A stretch of DNA of 64,000 nucleotides from Limonium bicolor (GCA_023374045.1 CM041783.1:91299298-91363297), one strand, 5' to 3'. Shown: positions 1 to 13,261, counted from the stretch's first letter. Numbers and translations are program-made. Notes: a model not told the origin generated them from the letters alone.

Positions 1-1196
1 GTAAAACACTTAGGAACGAGTCACGACATTGTCAGTCTCTAGAGCATGGATCTCGAACATGAATATAACCTAGATTACTTCTAGGTATGCGTGCGTGAGA
101 CCCATTGGGCAGCTAATTAATAAATTGTATTCTCCATAAAACTAAGTGTTTATCTTAAACATTATGAGAGAGTTGGTATGAGTTGAGGAGAGGAATCCCG
201 GTAGTTTACGAACTACTTGGTTGCGCATTTGTGATCACTGAGGGGTTCCGCTCTAGGATTACCCAACAAGCCCTATTTGGATCGTGGGTAAGGTGGCTAC
301 GGCCTTTATATGGACGCCTTACGAGGCAAAGAGAATAGTCAGGGGCCTCCGGACCTCTGGCGAAATGAGCACCTTCGTGTGTACGGGAGGACTACTGTCC
401 ATTGGTGAGGTTATCGGGTTGTCCCAATATGATGCCCAACTGGTAATTAATTAAACATGGTTTGGATGGATGGATGAGGCCTTGAAGGCCAAGGTAAATT
501 AAATATGGAAACCATTCGCTATGGAGATTGTACATTTACTGTAATTATTCGATACACTCGTTTATACAACTGTTGTTTGTGATATTTAATGAATGTTTGG
601 ATTGGATGGATGGTTGTGTATTTATGAATGTTGGATTGGATGGATGGTTATGTATTTAAGCATGTTTGTACAGTATTAATTATATCTGTAAAATGGTAAA
701 GCATGAAACCAATCTAATAATAAGATGGTTAAATGACTAAGTGACCAATAGGGTCTAGGCCGGCATACTCAGCATTTATCGCTGAGACTACACTCATTGT
801 GCAGGTTGTTGATCATTGTCGAAGCCGAAGTGCGAGAATAGGGTAGTTAGGGTTACTTTAATTACCGCTCATGGAATTTATTTGTATGACAATGTTAGAC
901 TGTGGATTGTATTATGGTACGGTTGTATATATTCGGGATTGGGTAGACGCTCACTTGTCGACGTTTATGGTTTATGGACTTAGTATGATGTATAGGAGTT
1001 ATCTCGTTACCACATCGGTTAGTAGTGTTATTTATTTTGGTTGTTGGAAATAGTTATGCTTCGTTACTCGCATGGGCGGGTAATGGCAGGTGACACCCGA
1101 GTGAGTAGTTAATATTGTTATTTCTCTTCCGTTGTAAGACGTTTTATTTATTGCTACGTGAGGGATTATTACGTGTTTATGGAGAAGGGTGTTACA
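1..1196 (+). mobile_element. LTR-A: 3' part of a Ty3/gypsy LTR (TGTAACRCCC family), start outside window
   Basis: The segment ends in AGAAGGGTGTTACA at 1196. This is the same terminal signature as the other long LTRs here, with a CCGTTGTAA motif about 60 nt upstream (CCGCTGTAA in LTR-B). No primer-binding site follows at 1197, so it is a 3' LTR or a solo LTR rather than a 5' LTR. It carries TGGATGGATGG runs, including a tandem duplication of about 35 bp at 591-657, and a hairpin (CTCAGC/GCTGAG) at 768-786. Short ORFs inside it show no recognisable protein. Family assignment to Tekay/Del-like chromoviruses is inferred from the termini only. Confidence 0.6.
591..657. repeat. Tandem duplication of about 35 bp in LTR-A
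   Basis: Two adjacent copies of a GAATGT-TGGATTGGATGGATGGTT-GTATTTA unit differ by a few bases. This is low-complexity LTR sequence and probably a slippage product. Confidence 0.6.
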
Positions 1197-1571
1197 CTTG
1201 CACTCGCAACCTAAGGGACAACACTAAGCACAACGTGCTCGTGCTATTGGAGTCACTACCAAGCCACCCTGGTAGTGTGCATTTAGAACCAGACGGATGT
1301 CCTCCATAAACACTCGTTAACTCGGCCCTCACTTGAGTCACAAGCTGACGCAACTCAGCTTGGCCAGGTCCAACGCATCATGCTCTTTAATCGATGCCCG
1401 TCCCTCGGACCTTCATCCTCAAGGGTCTTAAGGACCGTGGAACTTAAGGGACTAGGTCAAAGCGACAATCAGTATGGGATTGACAAATGATCCCAACACA
1501 AGTCTAAGCAGGCACCAACCAAAGGGTAAACTGGCATGGAACTACTTGTCATCAAGCAACTCATCAAAAAG
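1197..1571. other. Unassigned sequence between LTR-A and LTR-B
   Basis: No ORF or RNA gene is supported. The last five bases, AAAAG (1567-1571), are the left target duplication of LTR-B. The sequence resumes at 7158 once LTR-B is removed, and again near 10797 once LTR-C is removed. Confidence 0.5.
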
Positions 1572-4500
1572 TGAAATACCCCTAAATTAATTTAAATTAA
1601 TTTAGGGGATTTCTTTTATTAAACCTTTAATAATACTATTAAGTATTAAATTATTATATGGAATTATGAATATTAAATTATTATATGGGGTTGTGAAATT
1701 TATTTAGGGGTTTTCTCCTAATTATTATATATTATTATATAGTATTATGAATTTAATAATAAGATTTATAAGTCAATAAATCTTGGGAAAATTATTAAAC
1801 ACTCCAAAATATTTATAAAGATTTTAGGAAGTGTTGGAACATTGTTTTGAAATATGAAAGTCGATATAAAATTCTAGAAACCTTAAAGCTTATTAAGCCT
1901 TGCTAGAGTTGACTTTTGAGAATGGTCAAACCAGGCCATGAAACCTATACCAATAAATAGGTTATGAAAAACATGAAGATCGATAAAAAGAACGTCAAAA
2001 ACGGATCATCCTAGCCAAAGTTATGCTAGATTGAAGTTTTGAATCAAAATTTTATAACTGCCACGTGTCAGCCTCTCGTGCGCCCCAACACTTGGTCAAT
2101 TCTATCTCCTTGTTTTTCTCCAACAATCATCCGATTTTGACCTAACTTGTGACGGCTATATCTCACTCGTTACTTCGAATTTCCCAGTGCCGTCTTCTCT
2201 ATTCTTTTCTCCTTAATTCCCTCTTTACAACCATAACTCATACAAGCCTAGCTCATTCTACATCGACGGGAAAGTTGATCCAAAGTTGCCAGCTTTCAAG
2301 TTCGTAACCCAGGTTCCAGTTTTCATTCGATTACAGGTAAAGTTCGTCTTGCCATAACTTCCTCGTCTTTCAACCAAATTTCGATTTCTATAGCTCATTG
2401 TGTAGATCTCTAATCCATCTACAACTTTCATGTTTATTCCCAAGCCTGATTCGTAACCGTTTGGAAGATATAGTCGCCCAAAGTCTCTGATTTTTCAGCA
2501 CATAAAATCATAGAAAAACGACAGGTAAACTCGTTACTTTCGGGTCGATTTTCTTTCTGTATAATGCAAATTAGATTGAGTTCTTGTTATCATTGTGTAG
2601 ATCTATGTCCCATTTCGATTGAGCCAAAGAACAAAGTCTAACTCAATCTGTACCCCAAGTTATAGAGTCGCAAAGTAGGCTACCCAAACGGTCAAGCTCG
2701 AACAGTTTTCCAGAACCCGATCTTGAAATCGCTTCGATTCGAGCAATTCCGGTGAGTTTCCGATCAAATTGCTCCGATAATGTTGCTCGTAGTGTTGTTT
2801 TCGACCTAACCCATGTTTTAATTGAATCAATTACGTGCCATATTAAGGGAATTCGTCGGATTTGTTTTCGAATTGAACTCAGAAACTAATAAGAACCCTA
2901 ACTCTCGAATCAAATTCGAATCTTGATGAACTCTGCATTAAAATTGGGGAAATTGGTACCAATAGAACCGAAATTTGATTACGAATCCAATGAAACAAAA
3001 ATCAATCGATTTGGTTCTGTGAGTTGAGAGAAATCGTCGAATTAGTACTCGACATTCACTAGCCTTTCGCTGAAGAACTCGGCGGATCTGGACCGTCCGA
3101 TCGTGGTTAGGAGATACGGACGGCCAGGATTTAACGTAGGTATATTAAGTAATAATTCCAGAATTTAACCCTAACTTGTTGAATTTAGTTAATGGCCTTC
3201 CCAAATGAGTTTTGACTTGAAATTTAACCATAGATTCCTTATTTTATCTAGTTTATTTTGATGTAAATTATTATGGTTTTGGGGTTTTTAAACATAAGTT
3301 ATGGTTTTTACAAGTTACGGGTTTTCTGGAATTATTTGGCTAAATTAAAAGATATGTTTATGAAATAAAAATTTTATAATATGTCTAAAATGTTATAGTT
3401 ACTGTATATTAAGTTTGGGAATTTTTGGGCAACGGGAAAAGGTTTAAAAATTGGGTTTGTGAGTTTTTCATAAGAATAACTTATAATATATAGTTTTTAA
3501 TGTAATCAAAAATTAAAGTATAGTTGATTAATGAACTTTATAGGTGGGGGAAAATATAATAAGACTTATAAATTTTAATACAGTATGTTTATAAATATTT
3601 TGGGTATTAACTTTAAGTGAAGTAAAAATTGTTACATATTTATATATATATTTATATGAGAGAAATAAATAGAAACTTATATTAAATCAAGGAATTTAAC
3701 TAAACTACATTTTAATTATTATATATAATATGGAAGCTAATATGTTTAACTAAAACTAAGGGAAATACTCTATTTTATAAACCATAAATCAGTTTTGGAT
3801 ATGTCTAAAAGGTATTAGATATACTTAAATACAATAGAATTTCTTAAAGAATGTTCTGGATAATCTTAATATATGTAGGTATATGTATATATATATATAA
3901 ATACAATAAAATAGATGAAGGAAATAACATTCCTTGTGAGAAATATAATAGGAAGGATATATATATGTATACGATAAATAAATAAATAAAAGGAATAAAA
4001 TACCTTATAGAAAATAGGATATGAAGGAATTAATAAGTTAAACTAAACCTCTACATAATGTTAATAGATGAATATTATATGAGGTGGTATTAAATTATAG
4101 TTATGTATTAGGCTTAAGAGTTACCGTTGAGTTTCCAAGGTTTATATATAACCATATAAAATACATGTATAGTATTATTTGTCAACGACCAGGATGTAAA
4201 TCTTAAATTGGGATTAAGTAATTAATAAGTTAAAACTTAGGAAAAATTGTGATTACATAAAATGTTGTACAAATAGATCTTATTCATAATTAATGATAAG
4301 CAAATGTAATACGTTTACATCTAGATGTTCTTATTATATAAACCATAGTAAAATAAGTAAAATACTTGTACATCTAAACGTGAGGTGGATTAGTAAGTCT
4401 ATATTTAATCATTTCTTAACATTATAGTATTGAGTAATAACTTAATATTTTAAGATAAAATCATTAAAAGGCTTATGATATAAAACGATATTAAACTATG

Positions 4501-6269
4501 ATTAGGAGATAATCTAAATAATAATCCTTAAGTTTCTTAGAATTAGTTAAGCCATATAAAATACATTTATTACCAATATTCAGGATGTGAGTTATAAATA
4601 AGTGATGTACATAATAGTTAAAGATTTACAAAAAGGTTTGCAAATAGAAATTTGATACTTAAAGTCATTGAACCTTTAATTAGATGAAACTAGGTTACAT
4701 AGAGATTATATTGGTTTACCTTTTGACACTGGAGTTATTAATGTGTCATTTGAGTGTAAGGTATGGGGATTTTTCAGAATAGATTATCTTATTAAATATT
4801 AACAATTTCACTTACGAACCAGAATTTAATTCTTTGATAAATTCTACCTTATGTAGATATATTGTCCATCCTAAATACCATAAAGGAAATAATTTATTAA
4901 GTTATACCTTTGAAACCTTTAGGTTTTGTAAACAATTTAAAACGTATTTAAGACTTAAGTTTAGTGAAGTTTAGTATAAAAGGGTTATGCATAGCATATG
5001 GAGGGAATGTGTGTAAAAATAGAATATTTAGGAAATTAAATGTAAGTAAGGATACATAAAAGGTTATCTTAAAACACCTATTATATAGGTAATAATTAAG
5101 CGAATAACATACTTTGTGGATACTAAGTAAAAGAGTTGGAAGGGTTTGAGTTAATAAAATATAGTTGTTTCAGGATGAAGAGTAATTGAACATCTTAAGA
5201 CAAGATAATTAAATGGTTATAATATTAAGTCATTCTAAAGTAAAGATAAAATAATTGAGTCTAGTAGTTGTCTCTAAATTCTAAGATCAATGAAGTTGTA
5301 ATGAAATGCATCTACGACACTATGATTCCGATATACAGGTTGTAGGTCTTAATTAAGTTAAGGGGAAGACTTAATCATAAAGGATTATCTAGTAAATATT
5401 GATAAAATACCTAATCATTACCTTATGGAATAATAGTATAGTATTCTAAGATAAATCCATCATAGGTTATAATACGATGTATGTCCTAAAGTAAGAATAA
5501 AGGTATTGAGCTTAAGGGTTATTATTGAGATTCTAAGACTAATTGAGTAATATAAATACACTTAAGATATAAAGGTATTAATGTGAGAACTACGGTAAGT
5601 ATTAGTAAAGTGGATAAGAGTGGAACAATTGATAAGTGTTAGAAGAATACATCCCTTGATCTTACAACCTTGGGCTATACAACATTCTAAAACAAGTCGA
5701 AGGCTATACTTAACAATTAAGCGAAGGGCTTACAAGATGATCGAGGTTTAGAAATAAGAGTGAGGAATCTATTTAAGTTTGACTTAGGGTATGAGTTATT
5801 GATGATAGATTACCTTTAATATTCTTCAGAGTACTGTTGATTGTTTACGCAAGTTGTCTAGAGCTGCTACAGCATTATCCAGGTACGATTTCTCGTACTC
5901 AGCTTGTTGTGTTTTGGACTTTATGGAATGTTTTGTACCATTTCTCGTGCTACGCTATTTTTGCTGATTGACTTGTGGAATGTTTTGGAAAACGCTAACT
6001 GGCTTTAAGAGGAACTTCTAAAAAAGGAAATGGTTGTGTGACTAACCCAGCTTGTGTGACTAACTGAGCCTTGGATGTGGAACTCACTTGGGTATTGGTT
6101 TCTTCTACTTGGTTGCCCGTTAGACATTGGCTGCTTAGGGTTTACGCTTCTGCACTCTGTAGGACTGAGTGTTTTGGTATTGCTCTGGGTAGTTGGTGAT
6201 CTAGCGGGATTTTTGGAAAAGGTCAATCTTGGAAATCTTTCTTTCGACGTGCGCGTGTCTTTAATGGTA

Positions 6270-6447
6270 ACAGTAGGGGGCTGTATATCCCTCGCCCATA
6301 GGGGCATTGATATTTGACAGTGAGGGGCTGTATATCCCCTGTCCTTAGTGGACGTGGTAAACAGTGAGGGGCTGTATATCCCCTGTCCTTAGTGGACGTG
6401 ATAAACAGTGAGGGGCTGTATATCCCCTGTCCTTAGTGGACGTGATT
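6270..6447. repeat. 44-bp tandem repeat in LTR-B
   Basis: Near-identical units start at 6317, 6361 and 6405, preceded by a diverged copy at 6270. Each contains AGGGG-CTGTATAT-CCCCT and GTCC-TTAGT-GGAC, two short stem-loops. It lies about 700-880 nt upstream of the LTR 3' end. Confidence 0.85.
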
Positions 6448-6868
6448 GGCGGTGGGGGCCATCTCTCCCAATTGAACTTATTCCACTCTTGGGTATATTT
6501 TGTCTATGGGAATCATCTTCTGAAATGGTGGGGACATAAACTGTCTACCACGGGTTATGGATATTGATGTCACTCCTAGTCCTCTGTGACTACTTAAGTC
6601 TTTCTCTTCTTAACCAGAATTGGTTCTAACATCAACAATGGATGCTTACTAACTATGTGGTGTGTCTACTTAAGTGGATGACTTGGTTTGGAAGTTCTCT
6701 GTCTCTATCATTGTCTTGTTTTCTTTTCTCTTTAACTTGATTGTTTTGAAGTGCTCTATCTCTGTTTTACTTTTAAGAGTTGTTTTCATGTTACTGTTTA
6801 TTTTGAAGAGTTATGTTTATAAGTTTTTTTTTGGAGAATTGTACCAGTTCCATTCCAGGGAACTGACT

Positions 6869-6884
6869 CACCCCTCTCGGGGTG
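6869..6884 (+). other. Hairpin CACCCC/GGGGTG near 3' end of LTR-B
   Basis: A six-bp stem with a TCTC loop, followed 20 nt later by GCAGGTACG. Four other LTRs in the window have a different but self-matching stem at the equivalent place. Confidence 0.6.
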
Positions 6885-7152
6885 GGCTGCTTGGTTTCAT
6901 CTTGCAGGTACGAATTGATTTACAGGTGGCCACGAAGAGAATGAGCGTTTGGGATGGGACTAGGTTTTGTGGAGAGAGAATATGTTTAATTTCTATTATG
7001 TTTGTGTTAAGTTTTTCTCGAGTTCAGACCGTAGCTTTTGTGGTTTGTAAGTTGTAAATTGGTGAGGTTGGTGCCGGGTGTTTGGAACCCGATGATCTGT
7101 ACGCCTTTAGTATTTTATTTCCGCTGTAATTATGTTAAGTAGGGGCGTTACA

Positions 7153-7913
7153 AAAAGGGGCATGATAAACCTCCCCCCACTGAAGCTCTTAACATCCTCG
7201 GTAAGATACAACAATGAGTCTTAGCTCAACTAAGAAGATTTCATCACACTTCAACAGGCTTCCTACTTTGAAGGTATACAACCCACAAACATTGTCTTTG
7301 ACCAACCTACACAGGCAACTGCCTTGAGCCGTTAACCGGTGTGTTTTTTGAAGCTAAAATGTTTTTGACTTCAACCACGTTCTACTTGAATGGGTCGTCG
7401 GTCTATAGAGCACCACATCGTTGGTGGGTCTTATGTCCTTCTCTTTGTGACACATTGCCACTTAGTGCCCTAATGCTCAAACAGTTGCAACTTCCTAGGT
7501 TCTTCCATTCGTGTCACAAAAACAACAAGTGAACAGCGAACACGTTGCCGTGACATCTTGAGTCCCTTCATTCGTGGCGTAGCAACATTTTAGTGAGGCT
7601 GTGCAGTAATGGGTTCCCAATGTCTCTTTGATGTCAATGTCCTTAGTCCTTAAATCGCACCGACAAACACTACACTACTCATCACCGGTAACATCAGCTC
7701 TGACAAGCTGACTCTTAATTGGTTGTGCCTACTCTAGTGCAAAATCTGCAGAAGTGACAAAGACCTTGACATGTCATTGTCTGCACACCAGATGGGTTAT
7801 TTCCCTTAGGGGACGCTAGGGGTAACAACCACCTTAAAGGAAGCAAGTGGTTTCAGTGATAAGCACCTGACCACGAGACAAAGGGCAACGTCGAAGCCAT
7901 AAGAAGAAACTCC
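7153..7913. other. Unassigned sequence between LTR-B and LTR-C
   Basis: It begins with the AAAAG duplication. On the minus strand there is a purine run (AGTGGGGGGAGG, near 7170-7182) that could be a polypurine tract, but no LTR start follows it directly. No coding sequence is recognised. Confidence 0.4.
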
Positions 7914-8351
7914 TGTAACATCCCACTTTCCTGGCTCTAATTTTTTTTCTTCGTGAACATCTTACAGCGTAAGTCTTCTGACACTAGTCGGGGTGCTACC
8001 GCCACACCCACACTCACTGTGGATGCCAAGGATTATTACCACCACTATACCAAATTAAGTCAAACTCTTAACTTTTTATATATATATATTCAAAAACCGA
8101 GCAATAACCTTACCCACTAACATCGACTAACATCTTTCAAAACTAGGTATTAACTTACACCATCTTTACTAGCTTATACAAAAGTGTTTGTACCTATTAC
8201 AACCGAACTTAATTTAAATACTACATCGTCTTCTAGCTTCAGTCTCTAGCCCCTTTAGCTCCTTTCTCTCATGCAACTTCTTAACCTGTTCTTATGGTCA
8301 GTTATACAATTACAGAGAAAAGACCACAGGACACATGCTAGAAAACAAACA

Positions 8352-8364
8352 TCAGCAAAGCTGA
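8352..8364 (-). other. Hairpin TCAGC/GCTGA in LTR-C
   Basis: A five-bp stem with a three-base loop, about 440 nt from the LTR 3' end. It is positionally equivalent to the hairpins in LTR-A, -B, -D and -E. Confidence 0.5.
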
Positions 8365-8679
8365 GTAATTCTTGCCACCACATGTAAAATACGTTTAGCT
8401 TATAAAACTCTTTAAGAAATCATATGTAACATCAAGAATCACACCAACATATATCACTAGAAACCACAACCAATATTACCAAAGTGCATAAGTATACATC
8501 ACAAAATATCATGTGTAATAACTACAAGGTTAAACACATCACATCAGAACCTTCTTCACCACGTGTACATTTTACCTTTAAGTATACAACACCATAACAA
8601 CACACGTGTAATAAGCATTATCATATCAAGATCCATCAAGTTCCATGACGAATACCAAGTTCCACCACAAGTTCAACAT

Positions 8680-8870
8680 CCACAAAAACAATGGCTGTAT
8701 GCCCAGATTTATAGGGTCAACTTCTTCCGGTGGCCATATGCCCAGATTTATAGATTCTGAACTCTATGGCCGTATGCCCAGATTTAGAGTCTGACCTCTA
8801 TGACCGTATGCCCAGATTTATAGAGTCTGACCTCTGAGGCCGTATGCCCAAATTTATAGTCTGACCTCTC
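8680..8870. repeat. Tandem repeat of about 40 bp in LTR-C
   Basis: Four to five units contain ATGCCCAGATTTATAG and TCTGACCTCT with small length changes. It lies about 770-950 nt from the LTR 3' end. That is the same relative place as the unrelated 44-bp repeat in LTR-B. Confidence 0.75.
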
Positions 8871-10337
8871 TACCACACCCCATGTCCGTAAGTGTGCACA
8901 CCCCCTATAGATAATCATCCTATAGAGTAGATCATGATGGCTTACCCACAATTCATTGGTAGTGGGAAAAATCAGTGTTCGGCCTCCGAGGGCTCATAAA
9001 CTTGTGTAACCAGATTCCAAAGTGAATACCAAGTGATTAAGTGGTACAACACATCCTTATCCTTAATAAAACATCCACTCAACATACCAAGAATAATCAA
9101 AGCACATAGCCACAATTAACCAAACAAAAACAAAGTTAGAACACATCATGAACACCTTGAGAATACCTTAAAACAACTCCTTTCTTAAGGTCTTACCTCT
9201 GTAAATATCCGATGCACCTTTTAACCAGTTTAATATCAACATCTTATGAGTATATGGTCACGAAACTAAAGCAAGAAACCTTCAAAAACCCCTTCATAAT
9301 TTGAAAATAGAGACCAGAAAAGTCTTAAAACACATTTTTAGGTCTTGTCTTACCTTTAACTCATAAAAACTCAACTGGATAACTTACCCATGAATTGGAA
9401 TATTGTAAAGGGATAAGTACTCATCATTTGTAGCTAAAAACCCAAAGAGGTTATCCACGAAAATCACACACCAAGCTAGCTTCAAGTTAGATCACCAAAT
9501 TCACGGAAACTGACATCAAAAGTTCAAGTTTTTTTCACCAAGTTTACCAGAGCTTCTCGGGGCTTATTATACATCAAAATCACCATTGCAGAGTATACTT
9601 TCAATCGTGAAAAGATTTAGAAGAGATACGCAGCATAAGCTGCCGAAAATAGCCCAAGCATAAAACATCGCCATAGTTGATACATGGGGAAAGAATGGTG
9701 GAGCACGAGAACTAATTGACTCCTTCTTGCCATAAATATTCACCACAAGTTAGGTACTTCAAATATCTAAGTGGGGATACCAAGAACGCTCCAAGATTCA
9801 TCTGTGAAGACCTCCAAATCCTCTCACCTTTACATGACTTCTGCACTGGGAAGGAAATTGGCTTCTATTTTGGTGTTCTTGGGTTGCTGGCTTGCTTTAC
9901 CTTATAATTCATGTTTCTATGGCTTTACTGAAGTAGGAGAAGATGTGTGCTGTGTTTGGATGTCCTGGTCATGGATTCTTTCTTATAGGCAGAAGAGGAG
10001 AAGTCTTAAGGCCAAGGAAAGGCTTATAAGAGTGACACCTAGCTTAACACTCTCTCCCTTATTGGCTATTGATTTGACCATGCTTAAACATGACACATAA
10101 GTAGTGACGAGGCTGCGACGTGGTCATCCAAGGGAGGAGCCATTATGGGCTGAAAACTAATGATAATATGTAATAAATGACATTAATGTTTAATTAAGGT
10201 GTTTTAAGGGCAAATAAGGAACATGTTGTTTTACTTTGACTTAAAATCTAGCTAATGACCTTGTGACACCTCTTAATATCTTGCTTATTCTCCCTACTTG
10301 CTTGCTAGCTTGTGTGGAAAGCTTTTAACCAATCATT

Positions 10338-10500
10338 TCACGACACATCGTGCTTCCCGACACCTCATGCTTCCCGACACCTCGTGCTTCCAGACACATC
10401 GTGCTTAGGTTAACTAGGTTAGCACCTCGTGCTTCCTACCTACTAAGTCACCACATCGTGCTTACCTTAACTAGGTCTCCACCTCGTGCTTACCAAGCTG
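10338..10500. repeat. Direct repeats of a CACSTCGTGCTT motif in LTR-C
   Basis: At least seven copies of CACCTCGTGCTT or CACATCGTGCTT occur, the first few 17-18 nt apart and the rest more widely spaced. On the sense strand the core is AAGCACGAKGTG, which is weakly self-complementary. It sits about 300-450 nt after the LTR start. Confidence 0.75.
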
Positions 10501-10792
10501 CTTAAGGTGTTTCCTAAGGATAAAAGTGATTATGATGGAGTAAAACTAGCTACGGTGGCAATTCCGGCTACTAGAATTTTACTAGGTCTTGTAGAATTTT
10601 CTAGGGCTTTCCATCTCTGGTTATTAGGGTTTCCTAGGGTCTCATTAAGTTTCCAATGCTTTCCTAAAGGTTTTAAGGTCATCTCCATGATTTCCGGGAT
10701 TTTCAGGACTTTCAAGAACAAGGGTTTCTAGCATTTCCGTGACTTCTGGGACTTCCAGGAATTAGGGTTACTTTCTAACTTGGGGTATTTCA

Positions 10793-12780
10793 CTCCCCAC
10801 CGGTCCTGGGACGCAAGTTTGTCTCCAGCTAAATCCAAGCACCATTAGAAAATTCCCTAGGTTCCACCTTGGTGGAGCCCTGGGCCAAAGCCACACTTTC
10901 ATTAGAACTCTAGGACCTTCCACAGGCATGGGGCCCCTAAGGGGACCCCACCACTTCCTCCTCAACTACGTGATATAGTAACTATTGCGGCCCCACAAGG
11001 CAACTTACAAGTGCACCCAACACGTGGTAGCATGAAGCCACATCGGGTTTCAAGTCCCATATTGAGCCAAAGGTAGTTTGGGCTTGGATCACATCGCTAA
11101 TTCTACTCTAGTTCACCGTAGTTAGCGAATCTTTCACATAAAACCACGAGACTGAGCGAATTAAATTTCACAGTACAAGTGAACCGGCAAGAAAGACGGG
11201 CCAATCAGCCCCTTTTCAACTTAATACGGCAACAACATTCCCAACACTAGATTCTAGTGAGGCCATCTGAAGCTCAAGCAGTCGAAGTCTACGAAGCATA
11301 GTCGAGGACTTATGACAACCCTTGAATCATGTTTTGACTTAACATCCCCTTTCAAACAAAGGAAAAAGGGCAAGGTTGTTATGGGAACACCCTTAATGTG
11401 TCTCCTTATCAGGAGCACAGGTTGTTCACCATTAATTGGAAGAACCTTCCAACTTTTGAGGGGTTCCAAGAGATTCATGGGACCAGTAGGATTTATCCTT
11501 CCGCACCTCAGATCTCATGCCACATCCAATTCACCATAAGGTTTAGAATGTATCTCTTCACAAGGAGGAAACTGAGGTGATGTATAATTTTACTTAGAAC
11601 CATGTATGCACCTTACCGTAAAGGATGTGAATTTTGTTCAAAAATATAAGGCATTTCTAGCTTTGTTAACAATCTTTTTTTTGTACATTTGACCATACTA
11701 TTTAATACAAAAGTAATTACTTATTTATATAGCAAAGTAAAAAGTGGGGGTACGTGCATTATTTTTTTCACTTTTCGTAATAAGTGTGCAAACTTCTAAA
11801 ATGACTGATGTTGTTGAACGGAGGGATAGTAAACTTCGATAAAAGATCTAAATTTACTATGTTTGACAAACTAACTTTCAGGTTGATTTTGATTATGAAA
11901 TTTTAATGGAATATAAATGGGATTTTTTTACAAATTTGAGAGTTGGAATCTCATCATTGGATCAACAAGGATTTAAAAAAATTGCAATCTGGCACCTTCA
12001 ACAATTTCAAAAAAAATATTGAAATTCAAATTCCAATGGGGTTCTCCTTCAATTAGGATCCTTCATCATGTATTAAATTTTTAAAACAATTGAATTGATT
12101 TGGGTATTGTTCGGATGAGAGAGACAATTTCAAAGGAGTTTGAATTTTCCCTTTGATAATATGGATTTTGACTCCAAACGAATTTTGCTAGGTTTTTGTC
12201 TATAAATAGACATGTTTTCCATATGGAAATTCTATTTTTAGTAAGTGTAAGTATTTCTTTCTATTTTTGGAAGCTTCATCTTGGTGTTAAGAGAGTCATT
12301 TGTGAGTAACTAAATGAGAAAGAATGATGGAGCTAATTTTGAACAAGTGTTCTCGTTCCTAGATTGCGACAACGTGATGCCTCTAAATAGCACTACGGTG
12401 AAAATTTGGAAAGATGTGATCTTCAGGTAAAAGTTAACACAATACCAAGGATTAAAGCGCAAACCTCCAGTGCTACCCACCTTGAGCCAACGTTCTATTT
12501 CTTACCTAATATTGAACTATGTGCCAAGAAAAAATTGTACAATATAATTAATTACACTCCACTTATTTTCCAATTGAGTACTCTATCTTAATGATCGAGT
12601 GAAATTTTGTCAGAAATTTTCAAGGTGAGAGATATGACAGCCTACGCGCTTTCCAAATTCAAGACAATTTTGTGGATTATTGACCCTATTCCGAAGAAGT
12701 CGATAGTTGTCTTCGAGGGTTAAAGGTCCTTGTTTAACCTCCTTATTTTATGAGTTCCAACCTTCTTAAAATATGACAAT
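10793..12780. other. Unassigned intergenic or decayed repeat sequence
   Basis: There is no recognisable gene. Two overlapping plus-strand frames (11312-11539, 11398-11580) have amino-acid-like composition but match no family I know. From about 11640 to 12250 it is AT-rich. A TATA-like TCTATAAATAG lies at 12201-12211 with no identifiable transcript. Confidence 0.4.
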
Positions 12781-13261
12781 TTCTAATTGGATTTCTGTAA
12801 AGTTTGTCTGGTCTGGGCCTGAGAAGTGGATTGATGAGGGTCCAAGGCTTATGAGCACAAACGATCATGGGCCTGAGAGGATATTTGAGCTGGGTGGAGG
12901 GCTAGAGGAATTGGGATGATGGGGATAGATATGGAGAGATAAGGAATGAAAGAGGACATAAAGAGAAAGGAAAATGAGATTGGGGAAATTTCTGTTGTGG
13001 AGGGGGATGGGATAGTTGACAGGAGATTAAATACGTTTGGGGAAGGGAATTTGAGGGGATAATTGAGATGGGAGAGAGGGAAGAGATGGAGGAGGGCTTC
13101 TAGTGGACCAAGACATTTGAGATACATTCAAACGGTGGGTAATGATGGGTCTAGTTGATAGTTGCCTATGGGGGAAAAAATACTGAACTCGTACGCTCAA
13201 TCGTGTTTTCACTTTACACAGTCAGAAATTGAAAAAGCTTTACGCTTTTGCCCTTACCTTT

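Larger units (their letters stand above)
1572..7152 (+). mobile_element. LTR-B: giant solo LTR (about 5.6 kb), Ty3/gypsy TGTAACRCCC family
   Basis: It starts TGAAATACCCC and ends GGGGCGTTACA, so the two ends form an imperfect inverted repeat. AAAAG is present immediately before (1567-1571) and after (7153-7157), as expected of a 5-bp target duplication. There is no internal coding region, primer site or second LTR between the duplications, so it is a solo LTR left after LTR-LTR recombination. The interior is AT-rich and non-coding from about 3.1 to 5.8 kb. Near the 3' end it has a 44-bp tandem repeat, a CACCCC/GGGGTG hairpin, GCAGGTACG, and the motif CCGCTGTAA about 35 nt before the end. LTR-C starts with the same 11 bases, supporting the boundary. 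Lineage (Tekay/Del-like chromovirus) is inferred. Confidence 0.75.
7914..10792 (-). mobile_element. LTR-C: minus-strand LTR of the same family as LTR-B, probably solo
   Basis: Read on the minus strand it starts TGAAATACCCC (10792) and ends GGGATGTTACA (7914), with CGCTGTAA about 50 nt before the end. The start is identical to LTR-B over 11 bases. CTCC precedes 7914 and follows 10792, giving a 4-bp match; ACTCC matches at both sides only if the terminal A is shared. No primer site or internal region adjoins it, so it is probably solo. Length is about 2.9 kb, half that of LTR-B, so it is a different subfamily. Open frames such as 9771-10100 are incidental. Confidence 0.65.

Noticed and set aside
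1572..1602. Separate MITE based on the palindrome at the LTR-B start
   Set aside because: The palindrome is the LTR terminus itself; the LTR-C start and target duplications fit an LTR better.
6674..7057. 127-codon hydrophobic ORF
   Set aside because: It overlaps the hairpin and 3' end of LTR-B and is T-rich by composition.
11312..11580. Small host gene in overlapping plus-strand frames
   Set aside because: There is no start context, splice structure or known domain, and the frame changes mid-way.
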